The notes: a model not told the origin generated them from the sequence alone. DNA of 64,000 nt from Macrostomum hystrix (GCA_950097015.1 CATNEN010000020.1:31025-95024), one strand, 5' to 3'. Counted from the stretch's first letter, positions 1 to 11,501 are shown. Numbers and translations: made by a program.

Positions 1-176
1 ATCGGCTCTTTGCAGCCGAGAGCAGCGGAGGCAGCAGCAGCATCTTCAGGCAGCGAAGAGAGCTCGCAAGGATCGAATCCAGCCCGGCCCGACGGCGGAA
101 CGATTCGGATTTCACCCACCGCTGGGAGACGAGCGTAGCAGCGAGGTCGAGAGGTTCGGAGTTCGATTATTGAATT
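1..176 (+). CDS. Possible 3' coding tail of a gene entering from the left edge
   Basis: All three forward frames stay open for about 140-180 bases from the window edge, with compositions rich in Ser, Arg, Gln and Ala. One frame ends at a TGA around 174-176 after residues reading THRWETSVAARSRGSEFDY. Another ends slightly later and reads ERFGFHPPLGDERSSEVERF. I cannot choose the frame or be sure it is coding. It may equally be a GC-rich 5' untranslated exon of the gene that follows. Confidence 0.2.
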
Positions 177-248
177 ACTGATCCTGTCCTTGAGCGATAC
201 GCCCAATTCCCTAGTGCTTCAATTCACCCAGCTATGTTGCTGAGGTAG

Positions 249-1046
249 ACAATTGAGTGGGCGTGGTGGCCCGGCCCCTTCAAGTCCTTGCTTGAATTGT
301 ACTCACATTCGTCCCCACACAATCCTAGCAGAAGCAGCAACAGCAGCAGCAGTTATCTGGTCTGGTACACAGCGCAATGCAGCTATGCTCAACGTGCTAG
401 CAAAGCTGCAGCCCCATCTGGCACCGCAAGTCCAGGCCAAGTTAACGCAGCCAGTGCCGGCCTGCTGGACAGACTGGCTGCGCTAAACGCCATCGGAGAT
501 CGAGCGCAGATGCGGTGAGTTTCCGGACGACATGTAGCTAGCCGTCTGACTGGTGCTTTTTCACCTGCCCGTCTTTGACAGGTACTCCTATTAATGTATA
601 TGGCAATAGTGGCAGGAGGGCTGCGGGCAATGGTACATCGTTTGGTGACACTAGACCACGCATTTCTGCCCATTTTCACTGACTCCTGAGCACACATGCA
701 CAAAAGGTTGTGTACATCTGCCCTGACTTTCTCATCGTCAGGCAGAGTACACTGCCCCTATGCCTTGAAGGTTGGACCTCAAGGGCGTAAATTGCACGAC
801 AAGCCCCCAAGCCTTCTCTCTGCGGCTGCCACAACTGAATGTGGTCAATCCGTGGCAATCGAGGTCAGTGACCTTGTTCCGAGAGGCAAACGCGTTAGAC
901 CGCTCTGCCACTAGCCCCACGCAGTGGCCCTATGATCCACGAGTAGTCGACAGAAAACCGATGACAACTACTTAGTTAGTAGTAGGCGGTGAAAACTTAT
1001 TTTTTATTTCCATTATTCTAGCGCGGTTCTTGCTACGGACCAGCTT

Positions 1047-1079
<33 letters not shown>

Positions 1080-1215
1080 AGCATCGGCTTGAGAAACAGC
1101 AGCAGCAGCGTTGTACCAGAACCGCTAGCAACCTATGAACGGTGATATTTTAACACGGTTTTTTCACGATTCTTTTTCTAGGCAGAAACTGCACTTTTCA
1201 AAAATAGACATTTAA
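249..1215 (+). CDS. Possible exons of an unrecognised Gln/Ser-rich protein
   Basis: Two segments are joined by good splice signals in one frame. The first ends at 514 (GATGCG before GTGAGT), with the translation closing GLLDRLAALNAIGDRAQMR. The second is 1022-1141 (after TTCTAG, before GTGATA) and reads AVLATDQL, then a run of about ten Gln, then SIGLRNSSSSVVPEPL. Only this frame is open through the second segment. A third piece from 1182 would end at TAA 1213-1215 after RQKLHFSKIDI. There is no in-frame ATG near the start of the first segment (frame open since 249), and a second frame, 385-486, also looks protein-like, so the model may be incomplete. I do not recognise the protein. The intron 515-1021 carries a SINE. 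Confidence 0.35.
614..917 (-). mobile_element. tRNA-derived SINE, family A, reverse orientation
   Basis: This is the reverse complement of the element at 63806-64000 and is also shared with 57219-57560. On the minus strand the head carries a tRNA-like A box (GTGGCAGAGCGG) and a degenerate B box. The body contains the conserved words GTGTACATCT, CTCATCGTCAGGCAG and TTGAGGTCC-like sequence, and the tail ends near GGGCTGCGGGCAATGG. It sits in an intron of the gene model around it. Confidence 0.75.
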
Positions 1216-1253
1216 ACAGCCGATCGCTTTTAGTCAAGCTTAGCTGTCTATAG

Positions 1254-1697
1254 CAGTGCTGTTCGGTGCTTCCCAACTGCAGCTTCAACGAGCTGACCTA
1301 CGGCTTCGCGCCGAAATCGCGTCGAGCTGCGCCGCAACCGACGATTCAGACGGACACTTCGTCGTCATCAGCGACGACAACAATGAGCAGTGCGGGCATT
1401 GTGCGGCAGTCTATTCCAATCATTGGGACTGGACTAAGGGCTGTGGACAGAAGGCAGCAGCAGCAGCAGCAGCAGCAACCACAGAAGCTAGAGCTGGACA
1501 GGCGTCAGAAAAGTGCCCAATCGCGTGTGGCGTCTGCTCGCAGTAATGCCGATATTTTTGCAGAGGAAAGACATCACAGACCTTCGTCAGTCCAGGTGGC
1601 GGAGGCGACAGCGCTGCCAGGTGTTGGCGCAGAGTCTGGGATTCGGTGGGGCGCCAGCAGTGCTCCAATGCAGCAGAACCTGCCTCCGCTTGCTTAG
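1254..1697 (+). CDS. Probable terminal exon, unrecognised Ser/Gln-rich protein
   Basis: An open frame follows an acceptor-like TCTATAG at 1247-1253 and runs to TAG at 1695-1697. It starts QCCSVLPNCSFNELTYGFAPK, then a Ser/Thr-rich stretch, then SAGIVRQSIPIIGTGL, a run of eight Gln, and a tail ending APMQQNLPPLA. Codon usage resembles the well-supported genes of the window. The exon begins in phase 0, while the preceding exon model (ending 1141) is in phase 2. The junction would need another donor (a weak GTTGTA at about 1111 is in phase 0), an unseen exon, or a separate gene. No domain is recognised. Confidence 0.4.
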   Translation, partial: QCCSVLPNCSFNELTYGFAPKSRRAAPQPTIQTDTSSSSATTTMSSAGIVRQSIPIIGTGLRAVDRRQQQQQQQQPQKLELDRRQKSAQSRVASARSNADIFAEERHHRPSSVQVAEATALPGVGAESGIRWGASSAPMQQNLPPLA

Positions 1698-1969
1698 CTG
1701 TGGGCGGACTTATGCACTTAAAGACTAGCTCCATTGTCAGCAGTCTGGTAGTGTCTATCACACATGTTTTGCAATGAATCTTATCATATTTTGTACGCGA
1801 CAAGCCTTTTCGCTTATCAAGCATCAATATATCAGCTACGAGAGTCCCGAAAGGTTACTCAATGTAGTGCATGCAAATTAAAAATAATAATAAATTGCTT
1901 GCTTGTTTAAAATCTCCTTGATGGTAGGGTTCCAAGGCGCAGTATGGACAATATGCAGGATTTTACACA
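1698..1969. other. Gene-free AT-rich stretch
   Basis: I see no coding exon here. The sequence is AT-rich with a simple AATAATAATAAAT stretch near 1883 that could include a poly(A) signal for the exon ending at 1697. Confidence 0.4.
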
Positions 1970-2475
1970 TTGTCTCACCACCACTCTCTCCCACTGTATC
2001 CCACTCCCTTTCACTCCCTCCCACTCTCCCCGACTCTCCCCCACTCTCTAGCCTCTCTCTCCCACTCTCTCCGACTCTCCCCCACTCTCTACCCTCTCTC
2101 TCCCACTCTCTCCCACTCTCTCTGACTCTCCCCCACTCACTACCCTCTCTCTCTCCCACTCTCTCCCACTCTCTCCCACTCTCTCCGACTCTCCCTCACT
2201 CTCTACCCTCTCTCTCTCCCACTCTCTCCCACTCTCTCCCACTCTCTCCCACTCTCTCTGACTCTCCCCCACTCACTACCCTCTCTCTCTCCCACTCCCT
2301 CCGACTCTCTCTCACTCTTTCCCACTCTCTCCCACTCTCTCCCCCTCCCTCCCACTCACTCCCACTCTTTCCCACTCTCTCCCACTCTCCCCCACTCTCT
2401 ACCCTCTCTCTCCCACTCTCTCCCACTCTTTCGCACTCTCTCCCCCACTCTCCCACTCTCCTCCACTCTCTCCGA
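1970..2475. repeat. Polypyrimidine CT-rich microsatellite/minisatellite
   Basis: About 500 bases consist almost only of C and T on the plus strand, built from variants of CCCACTCTCT and CCGACTCTCC with sporadic A and G. The open frames through it on both strands (Ser/Pro/Leu one way, Glu/Gly/Arg the other) follow from the repeat and are not genes. The near-pure purine/pyrimidine partition could form triplex (H-DNA) structure. Confidence 0.9.
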
Positions 2476-3065
2476 CTATTTCAATATTATTTGTTCGTAA
2501 TTTCTTATTATAAGTCATTTTAATAAGCATGTTTGGCATGTTTGGCAATCAACCGGATTTTATGTTTCCAACAAGTCTGTGAGTCACCTGACCTGCTCTA
2601 GCTAAGAATCCCAAACGTGAATTATTAATGTTAATCCTTCTGTTCCGAGCGCTGGGTCCTGGAGGGCCGTCCGTTGCTCGGAAAGTTTTTTATCTGATGG
2701 AGACAATTGTGTCCTTCTCATGCGCGATTAATTTAATCCGCACCACAAACTTAGAGGAGTCTCGTTGTGAAGTCAATTGACAAAGAAAAAGGTAAGCTAT
2801 ATAATAGGCTCGCTATCTTGCCGATTAATCTCTCAAAACTTGAAATTTATCCCCTTAATGCTGTTCTCCATGGAGTCTTTCGAAAGAACTGCTCATTTCT
2901 TTTTCATTCACGTTTTTTAAAAAGCGTTCCATGATAAGGATAATTGAGGGCAGTAAAATACACAATGACGGCATTTGGGTTTTAGATCCAAACATTGAAT
3001 AGATAGCAATGAAGTGAAGTGACTGAATACGAGCTATATAACTGAGAATGGAGAGTCTAAAGTGA
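2476..3065. other. Intergenic, no gene seen
   Basis: I find no splice-flanked or conserved coding segment. The sequence is mixed AT-rich with a short tandem ATGTTTGGC near 2528. Confidence 0.4.
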
Positions 3066-3185
3066 CTGTGAATAGATGGGATTTGAGGGTCCTGGAGTGA
3101 CTGTGAATAGATGGGAGTTGAGGGTCCTGAAGTGACCGTGAATAGATGGGATTTGAGGGTCCTGAAGTGACCGCGAATCGATGGA
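3066..3185. repeat. Short tandem repeat, 35-bp unit
   Basis: Roughly three and a half copies of a 35-bp unit occur, each with the words GTGAATAGATGGGA and TTGAGGGTCCTG. Copies differ by a few substitutions, for example AGTGACTGTG against AGTGACCGTG. Confidence 0.85.
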
Positions 3186-3962
3186 ATTCTCGGAAACCTC
3201 AAGTGATTGAGAATATATTTTTTAGTAATTGTACTCGTTGATAGAATTTGTGGTAATAAAACGAATTTCTTACAGTTTTTAGACTTGTAAATAAAACGAA
3301 ATTAATTTTTCTTAATGAAGATTTTGCTGATTTCATTAATATGGGAAAACTATTAAATCACAATCCATCTCAGTTTGCGTGTGAGTTCTGACTTCCGCAA
3401 AGGCATGTTCAACTTAATTATACACTTTATCGCTCCTATCCGATGCGAATTCTCCTAGACGGTCCCTGGCCCCATCAGTCCTGTCACTGCGATTGTCTGA
3501 GGAACAATAAATTGAGACTCCTGTTTGGGTAATTGTGAAGCAGGCGGCATGAATTTCCGTGAACTCAAAAACCCTACAATTATCATCCACCCCGTGACTC
3601 AAAAAGAAATTTTGTCAATGGATCAAAGTGGCCTGACGCGCTTAATAGGGTATGTTTGGCTGTCTGTTCAAATAAGTCTTGATCTTCAACAATGCCAGTC
3701 CTAGAAAGCCCCACCCACCCAGCCACCAGATTGCAATCGCTGAGATTCAGAACTGATGGATGGCGCTGAGTCTCTTGGCTTGATGGACCATAAAATGCAC
3801 TGAAGAGAGACTTGAAAAAACAGAACTTTGAATTTATTTGGGAATCCAGAGACAAACACAAATAAAGAAATAACTGAGGAAGATTTTATTCTACTTTTGA
3901 CTACACAACTTTGTCTGAGCGAATCTGTTTATTGAAAAACTGCCGATTGATTGATCTATTGA
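3186..3962. other. Intergenic, no gene seen
   Basis: This is AT-rich sequence between two tandem arrays. Short open frames occur on the minus strand around 3414-3861, but they lack recognisable domains or convincing splice context. Confidence 0.4.
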
Positions 3963-6900
3963 GACAGGGATGAGACAGGGGAGGGATAAGACTGGAAAGA
4001 TGAGACAGGAGATATGAAATAGGGAGGAGAGGAGACAGAGGAGAGATGAGACAGGGGAGAGATGAGACAGGGGAGAGATGAGACACGGGAGAGATGAGAC
4101 ACGGGAGATATGAGACACGGGAGAGATGAGACACGGGAGAGATGAGACACGGGAGAGATGAGACACGGGAGAGATGAGACAGGGGAGAGATGAGACAGGG
4201 GAGAGCTGAGACAGGGGAGAGATGAGACAGGGGAGAGATGAGACAGGGGAGAGATGAGACACGGGAGAGATGAGACAGGGGAGAGATGAGACACGGGAGA
4301 GATGAGACACGGGAGAGATGAGACAGGGGAGAGATGAGACAGGGGAGAGATGAGACAGGGGAGAGATGAGACAAAGGAGAGATTAGACAGGGGAGAGATG
4401 AGACAAAGGAGAGATTAGACAGGGGAGAGATGAGACAGGGGAGAGATGAGACACGGGAGAGATGAGACAGGGGAGAGATGAGACAGGGGAGAGATGAGAC
4501 ACGGGAGAGATGAGACACGGGAGAGATGAGACAGGGGAGAGATGAGACAGGGGAGAGATGAGACACGGGAGAGATGAGACACGGGAGAGATGAGACAGGG
4601 GAGAGATGAGACAAAGGAGAGATTAGACAGGGGAGAGATGAGACAAAGGAGAGATTAGACAGGGGAGAGATGAGACAGGGGAGAGATGAGACACGGGAGA
4701 GATGAGACAGGGGAGAGATGAGACAGGGGAGAGATGAGACACGGGAGAGATGAGACACGGGAGAGATGAGACAGGGGAGAGATGAGACACGGGAGAGATG
4801 AGACACGGGAGAGATGAGACAGGGGAGAGATGAGACAAAGGAGAGATTAGACAGGGGAGAGATGAGACAAAGGAGAGATTAGACAGGGGAGAGATGAGAC
4901 AGGGGAGAGATGAGACACGGGAGAGATGAGACAGGGGAGAGATGAGACAGGGGAGAGATGAGACACGGGAGAGATGAGACACGGGAGAGATGAGACAGGG
5001 GAGAGATAAGACACGGGAGAGATGAGACACGGGAGAGATGAGACAGGGGAGAGATGAGACAGGGGAGAGATGAGACAGGGGAGAAATGAGACAGGGGAGA
5101 GATGAGACAGGGGAGAGATGAGACACGGGAGAGATGAGACACGGGAGAGATGAGACACGGGAGAGATGAGACAGGGGAGAAATGAGACAGGGGAGAGATG
5201 AGACAGGGGAGAGATGAGACAGGGGAGAGATGAGACAGGGGAGAGATGAGACACGGGAGAGATGAGACACGGGAGAGATGAGACACGGGAGAGATGAGAC
5301 ACGGGAGAGATGAGACACGGGAGAGATGAGACAGGGGAGAGATGAGACACGGGAGAGATGAGACACGGGAGAGATGAGACAGGGGAGAGATGAGACAGGG
5401 GAGATATGAGACAGGGGAGAGATGAGAAACGTGAGAGCTGAGACAGGGGAGATATGAGACAGGGGAGAGATGAGACACGGGAGAGATGAGACAGGGGAGA
5501 GATGAGACAAAGGAGAGATTAGACAGGGGAGAGATGAGACAAAGGAGAGATTAGACAGGGGAGAGATGAGACAGGGGAGAGATGAGACACGGGAGAGATG
5601 AGACAGGGGAGAGATGAGACAGGGGAGAGATGAGACACGGGAGAGATGAGACACGGGAGAGATGAGACAGGGGAGAGATAAGACACGGGAGAGATGAGAC
5701 ACGGGAGAGATGAGACAGGGGAGAGATGAGACAGGGGAGAGATGAGACAGGGGAGAAATGAGACAGGGGAGAGATGAGACAGGGGAGAGATGAGACACGG
5801 GAGAGATGAGACACGGGAGAGATGAGACACGGGAGAGATGAGACAGGGGAGAGATGAGACAGGGGAGAAATGAGACAGGGGAGAGATGAGACAGGGGAGA
5901 GATGAGACAGGGGAGAGATGAGACAGGGGAGAGATGAGACACGGGAGAGATGAGACACGGGAGAGATGAGACACGGGAGAGATGAGACACGGGAGAGATG
6001 AGACACGGGAGAGATGAGACAGGGGAGAGATGAGACACGGGAGAGATGAGACACGGGAGAGATGAGACAGGGGAGAGATGAGACAGGGGAGATATGAGAC
6101 AGGGGAGAGATGAGAAACGTGAGAGCTGAGACAGGGGAGATATGAGACAGGGGAGAGATGAGACACGGGAGAGACGAGATAGGGGAGAAATGAGACAGGG
6201 GAGAGATGAGACACTGGAGAGATGAGACAGGGGAGAGATGAGACAGGGGAGAGATGAGACAGGGGAGAGATGAGACACGGGAGAGATGAGACACGGGAGA
6301 GATGAGACAAGGGAGAGATGAGACAGGGGAGATATGAGACACGGGAGAGATGAGACACGGGAGAGACGAGATAGGGGAGAGATGAGACAGGGGAGAGATG
6401 AGACACGGGAGAGATGAGACACGGGAGAGATGAGACAGGGGAGAGATAAGACACGGGAGAGATGAGACACGGGAGAGATGAGACAGGGGAGAGATGAGAC
6501 AGGGGAGAGATGAGACAGGGGAGAAATGAGACAGGGGAGAGATGAGACAGGGGAGAGATGAGACACGGGAGAGATGAGACACGGGAGAGATGAGACACGG
6601 GAGAGATGAGACAGGGGAGAGATGAGACAGGGGAGAAATGAGACAGGGGAGAGATGAGACAGGGGAGAGATGAGACAGGGGAGAGATGAGACAGGGGAGA
6701 GATGAGACAGGGGAGAGATGAGACACGGGAGAGATGAGACACGGGAGAGATGAGACACGGGAGAGATGAGACACGGGAGAGATGAGACAGGGGAGAGATG
6801 AGACACGGGAGAGATGAGACACGGGAGAGATGAGACAGGGGAGAGATGAGACAGGGGAGATATGAGACAGGGGAGAGATGAGAAACGTGAGAGCTGAGAC

Positions 6901-7232
6901 AGGGGAGATATGAGACAGGGGAGAGATGAGACACGGGAGAGACGAGATAGGGGAGAAATGAGACAGGGGAGAGATGAGACACTGGAGAGATGAGACAGGG
7001 GAGAGATGAGACAGGGGAGAGATGAGACAGGGGAGAGATGAGACACTGGAGAGATGAGACAGGGGAGAGATGAGACAGGGGAGAGATGAGACAGGGGAGA
7101 GATGAGACACGGGAGAGATGAGACACGGGAGAGATGAGACAGGGGAGAGATGAGACAGGGGAGATATGAGACACGGGAGAGATGAGACACGGGAGAGACG
7201 AGATAGGGGAGAAATGAGACAGGGGAGAGATG
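3963..7232. repeat. Minisatellite, 16-bp unit (about 3.3 kb)
   Basis: A near-continuous array of GAGATGAGACAGGGGA and its variant GAGATGAGACACGGGA; the length corresponds to about 200 units. Rarer variants carry ACAAAGGAGAGATTAG or GAAACGTGAGAGCTG. Because 16 is not a multiple of three, translation cycles through all frames, and since no stop codon exists on the minus strand, long false open frames (up to 855 codons) run through it. Variant order shows a higher-order structure: the GAAACGTGAGAGCTG unit recurs near 5421, 6109 and 6877, that is at 688 and 768 bp, both exact multiples of 16. This points to block duplications. Confidence 0.97.
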
Positions 7233-7778
7233 CGAGAAAAATATAAAAAGCTGTAATACTCTTTCTAGAATGAAGCTTTGAGAAGCGACACTGAGAACCA
7301 GTTTTTTTATCTAAGAAACCGTGCAGTTCAAATTGCCTATCCTTACAGATCTAAATGGCTAGTGTTTGAATTTATAACTAAACTCAAATAAATTATGTTT
7401 GTATCCATTTTGGCTAGGTTCCTAGCAACACTCCCCACAGAGAAATTGCGACTCCCAAAAATAATAAAAACAACTTGGCTGTCGGGGTTGAACACGCTTT
7501 GAACACGTGGCTTTACACGCGAGTCCAGGTAAAATGCCAGGTAAGGACTGATTTTTGATGTCTTTCTTCTTCCCCCGGTTGCAGTCGCGCGTGTCCCTAT
7601 AAAAATCCCCCCTCCGCTTGGTTGGGAGCCCCGGTTTTACAATCCCAGCCGACCGAATGACCGAACTGGGAGATCATTTCAGACTGGGAGCAGTTTTATT
7701 ACTGGCGATGGAATTGGGATAAATTGTTACCAATTTATGTTGGGAATTTGCAGGCAGCCCCTGGAATCCCGCGGCACC

Positions 7779-7828
7779 AATATACACACACACACTCACT
7801 GATGGGTCTCAATTCTCAATGGGAAACT
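7779..7828 (+). repeat. Left arm of a 3.6 kb-spaced inverted repeat (CA microsatellite plus 36-bp unique end)
   Basis: Thirty-six bases from CACTCACTGATGGGTC to CAATGGGAAACT are found perfectly reverse-complemented at 11423-11458. Both arms continue into a CA/GT microsatellite and an AATATA end. The left microsatellite is short and the right one (to 11502) is about 40 bases. The arms bracket the bHLH gene and its 3' array. Confidence 0.9.
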
Positions 7829-8150
7829 GGGTGGAGGGGAGCATTGTGCGGAGTCTGCTGAGTTTAATTCGCAGGCCCCATGTGAGCATGCTCTGCTTGA
7901 GGTGCATGGGAGACAATTGACGAATCATAAAAAAAGTGTTCTCGCGGGTCGAGTGGAAGGAAAAACGGAGCTGGGGAGGCTGCGCACGGGGCACCGGTGC
8001 GTGAATTATTTATTGGCCTGATTACCAACTGCCAACTGGTGGAAGCGGCGGCTGCTTTGGCCGGCATCCACTTCACCTCCACATGGCTGGGGGTGGGTGC
8101 TCAAACGCCAGCCAATGAGCTCGGGCGAACCGGCGCACAATTCATCTCGC

Positions 8151-8159
8151 TATATTTAA
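8151..8159 (+). promoter_or_regulatory. TATA-like box of the Atonal-like gene
   Basis: TATATTTAA lies 90 bases before the ATG at 8241, with a CCAAT box about 40 bases upstream (8112-8116). A start site would be expected near 8180. Confidence 0.5.
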
Positions 8160-8240
8160 CAGTTAGTTTGTTCAGCCTCCGTCCAAGGACTCCAAGTCAG
8201 GAACTCGAGCCAGACTCAAATCGAATCTTGCGCGTCAGTC

Positions 8241-8747
8241 ATGGAAGTTACATCTTGCCAGGAGGCGGTCGACAGCAGCAGGAGGCGCCGTCGACGAGTC
8301 CGAGGCCGAGGCAGAGTCGATGATCACAGCAGCGTCGGCGAAGTCGACTGCGGTGGCAGAGGCCACCGGCGGAGGGCGGCAGCCAACGAGCGCGAGCGCC
8401 GCCGCATGGCCTCGCTGAACGACGCCTTCGAACGGCTGCGGGGAGTCCTGCCAGCCAGCGAGGCGAAGCGCCTGTCCAAGTACGAGGTGCTGCGGCTGGC
8501 CCAGTCCTACATCGCCGAGCTGGCTGACTACCTGGCGATGCAGCGGGACCGAGCCGCCGACGGCGATGGTCAAATTGATCAGTACGAGCTGCCAACTGAT
8601 CGAGAAATCGACGATGACGATACCACCGCCGACGGATCGAGCGAGGCGTCGGGCATCGGCATGGAGACGGATAGTGACGGAGTCGATGTTGAGACAAACA
8701 GCTTGGAGGTGGTTGCTGAGTCCAGATCTGCTTATGCCAAGAGATGA
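8241..8747 (+). CDS. ato-like: Atonal-family bHLH transcription factor, single exon
   Basis: A 168-residue protein from the first ATG after the TATA-like box. Residues about 43-98 form a complete bHLH domain. The basic region is [11 protein letters not shown], with the E and RR residues expected to contact the E-box core, and is followed by helix 1 ([12 protein letters not shown]), a short loop and helix 2 ([16 protein letters not shown]). The LSKYE-L-AQ-YI pattern of helix 2 is characteristic of the Atonal group (ATOH1/ATOH7/amos), proneural factors that bind E-boxes as heterodimers with E proteins and drive sensory or neuronal fate. The N-terminus has an Arg-rich stretch (residues 14-25) that may act as a nuclear localisation signal. 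The C-terminus is acidic and Ser-rich. The lack of introns also suits the family. Neurogenin or FERD3L membership is less likely but not excluded. Confidence 0.92.
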   Translation: MEVTSCQEAVDSSRRRRRRVRGRGRVDDHSSVGEVDCGGRGHRRRAAANERERRRMASLNDAFERLRGVLPASEAKRLSKYEVLRLAQSYIAELADYLAMQRDRAADGDGQIDQYELPTDREIDDDDTTADGSSEASGIGMETDSDGVDVETNSLEVVAESRSAYAKR

Positions 8748-8761
8748 TCAGACGTGAGGCG

Positions 8762-9712
8762 GTATTCTACTGTAATCTACTGTAATCTACTGTACTCTAC
8801 TGTACTGCTCTGCAGTATACTCTTCTGTAATCTACAGTAATCAACTGTAGTCTACTATACTCTTCTGTAATCTACAGTAATCTATACTGTAATCAACTGT
8901 AGTCTACTATACTCTTCTGTAATCTACTATACTCTTCTGTAATCTACAGTAATCTATACTGTAATCAACTGTAGTCTACTATACTCTTCTGTAATCTACT
9001 ATACTCTTCTGTAATCTACAGTAATCTATACTGTAATCAACTGTAGTCTACTATAATCTTGTGTAATCTACTATACTCTTCTGTAATCTACAGTAATCTA
9101 TACTGTAATCAACTGTAGTCTACTATAATCTTGTGTAATCTACTATACTCTTCAGTAATCTACAGTAATCTATACTGTAATAAACTGTAGTCTACTATAC
9201 TCTTCTGTAATCTACTGTAATCTACTGTAATCAACTGCAATCTACTGCAATCTACTGTACGCTACTGTAATCTACTGTAATCAACTGCAATCTACTGTAA
9301 TCTGCTGTAATCTACTGTAATCTACTGTAATCTACTGTACGCTACTGTAATCTACTGTAATCAACTGCAATCTACTGTAATCTACTGTACGCTACTGTAA
9401 TCTACTGTAATCTACTGTAATCAACTGTAATCTACAGTAATCTACTGTAATCTACTGTAATCAACTGTAATCTACTGTAATCTACTGTAATCTACTGTAA
9501 TCTACTGTACGCTACTGTAATCTACTGTAATCTACTGTAAGCTACTGTAATCTACTGTACGCTACTGTAATCTACTGTAATCTACTGCAATCTACTGTAA
9601 TCTACTGTAATCTACTGCAATCTACTGTAATCAACTGTACGCTACTGTAATCTACTGTAATCTACTGCAATCAACTGCAATCTACTGTAATCTAGTGTAC
9701 TCTTGTGGAGAT
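8762..9712. repeat. Minisatellite, 10-bp unit (CTGTAATCTA)
   Basis: About 950 bases of CTGTAATCTA and variants (CTGTACGCTA, CTGCAATCAA, CTACAGTAAT). The array begins about 15 bases after the bHLH stop codon. The first third has a longer composite period in which CTATACTCTTCTGTAATC and CTGTAATCAACTGTAG alternate; the rest is simple 10-bp repetition. It is probably transcribed in the 3' untranslated region, since the first poly(A) signal seen lies beyond it at 9911. Confidence 0.95.
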
Positions 9713-11422
9713 AAGAAGTTTCGGCTCTATAGAGCTTGAATGACCATGCCATGTACAGAAATGGATCATCTCACTGCTATTTTATTCAGTCATGCATGCA
9801 GCCCGACTTCAAGACCAGGCATTTTAAACTGTTGTCCCATCTGTAATTAACGAGCCATCGAGTAACGCGTCTCATCTTTCTCAAAGAGTATTATTTTTTT
9901 AGTTCGATGCAATAAATAATTTTGTTGACGGATGACACAACCGCTTCATCCGTGTACAGTAAGTCTGCATTTGAATTGTGTGTATGAAATGTTTACTTAT
10001 ATTCAACTTAGCAGATTTCAAATTCTATGTTTTTCTTTGACCTATATGATCGATATTTCGTACAAAATGTGTACTATATGCCACTGAATCTCTGTAATGT
10101 ACTAAAATATAACTATGTTACTCGTTTTTATGTCAATTCAATCATACATGACACCCTTAAAAAGAGTTTTTTACATTAGGTGGTTGAAATTTTTCTCAGG
10201 TACTGGCTGAACCATCGCTGAGGAAATCGCTGTAGTGAGTGGCGGAACTGGCTTGACTGATAAGGTCACTTGATAGCAATATAATTTTACTTCACTTGAA
10301 CGATATTTATATTATTGATAGAAGGGTAACGAGCCTTAATAAACTTATTTCGATGACTGCAGTGTCAGTAACTTAAAAGCAAACGAAAACTTTCAATGGT
10401 TTTGCATTTTTTCAGTACACACGTTACTAAATCAGAGAGACCTAAGTAGGCAGCTCAGCAAGCGAGTCGAAAAGAAGAGTTAAAGCTATACGGACGTCAA
10501 TTAAGCACTAAACAGCTTGCTTTGCGGTTACGTTTAAATAAAAGTAGTAGTGAGTACTTAAAAGTAGTATCTGTAGTAAACTTTGTGAAGTTCGAAAACG
10601 AAGTAAAAAGTGAAAGTAAAAATATATAAAAAACAAGTTTATTCCTTACCTCTTAGAAACAAATTGTGCTTTCAAAATTTAAGCTAAAATAGTATATTTT
10701 CTATACAACTTAGCAATTTTATTTCAAACTTACTAGTAATTGCTGTTTATTTTGTTTTACCGTAGATTTCTTCGAAACAAAAAATTGAAGCTTTCCTAAT
10801 TCGTTCACGAGGCGTGGAATATTATCATGCTCAGTTGCACACAAGAAGGGTGTAAGATTGTGAGAAAATATTTTAATTGAACATTTATAAAACCGAGCAC
10901 TATAAATGTGAGAAAATATTGTGAGAAAATATTTTAATTGAACATTTATAAAACCGAGCACTATTAATATTTGTTTAAAATACGACAATATTAAAATACT
11001 TATGCTACTCACATAACGATCAATTAGTTCAGATAAAAAGGAATGAAGAAAAATCACATTTCCTAAAGGCAGATGCTCACAAAGTGAAGTGATATACCTG
11101 TTCTCTAGTCTATTCGTGTGAGACAAAATAAATGTTAAATTCTGTGCTTATAGGCTAAAATCATGTTTATATATAGTATAAGCATTTTTTCTTATGAACC
11201 AAATATAATAACACATAAAAAATGTTTGTAATATTGAAAAGATTAAAGATGCTCGAGTTAAATTAAATGATAATTTATATAAAAGTAAAGTATTTTTATG
11301 CCTAAACTGTGTAAAATTATCTTGACTTGACTAAATAATTGACTAGACTTTCTAGCATGCTAATCATGTAAACCTGCTGATATCATGTGTGGGTTTTGCA
11401 TTTTTCTTGGATTGTCATGATT
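9713..11422. other. Gene-free AT-rich intergenic region with a local duplication
   Basis: I see no coding exons. A direct duplication of about 45 bases beginning GTGAGAAAATATTTTAATTG is present at about 10859 and again at about 10920, with the copies 61 bp apart. Confidence 0.5.
9911..9916 (+). terminator. Candidate poly(A) signal for the Atonal-like gene
   Basis: AATAAA is the first canonical hexamer seen downstream of the stop at 8747. If used, the 3' untranslated region would be about 1.2 kb and include the whole 10-bp array. Confidence 0.35.
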
Positions 11423-11451
11423 AGTTTCCCATTGAGAATTGAGACCCATCA

Positions 11452-11501
<50 letters not shown>

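Larger units (their letters stand above)
7233..8240 (+). promoter_or_regulatory. 5' flank of the Atonal-like gene
   Basis: No coding exon is seen in this kilobase. Candidate elements are a CACGTG E-box near 7504, a TATAAAAA near 7598, CAACTG E-boxes near 8025-8035, a CCAAT box at 8112-8116 and the TATA-like element at 8151. Clustered E-boxes would suit auto- or cross-regulation, which is known for Atonal genes elsewhere; here it is only inferred. A 50-bp inverted-repeat arm lies at 7779-7828. Confidence 0.4.

Noticed and set aside
1256-1546. Alternative plus-strand frame with an Ala run
   Set aside because: It overlaps the better frame 1254-1697; its Ala run is the CAG tract read one base out of frame.
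1878-2523. Ser/Pro/Leu and Glu/Gly/Arg open frames
   Set aside because: They arise from the CT-rich tract on either strand.
4623-7190. Minus-strand open frame of 855 codons
   Set aside because: It is the 16-bp minisatellite read through all three frames in turn; no stop is possible in the unit, and there is no promoter, splice or domain evidence.
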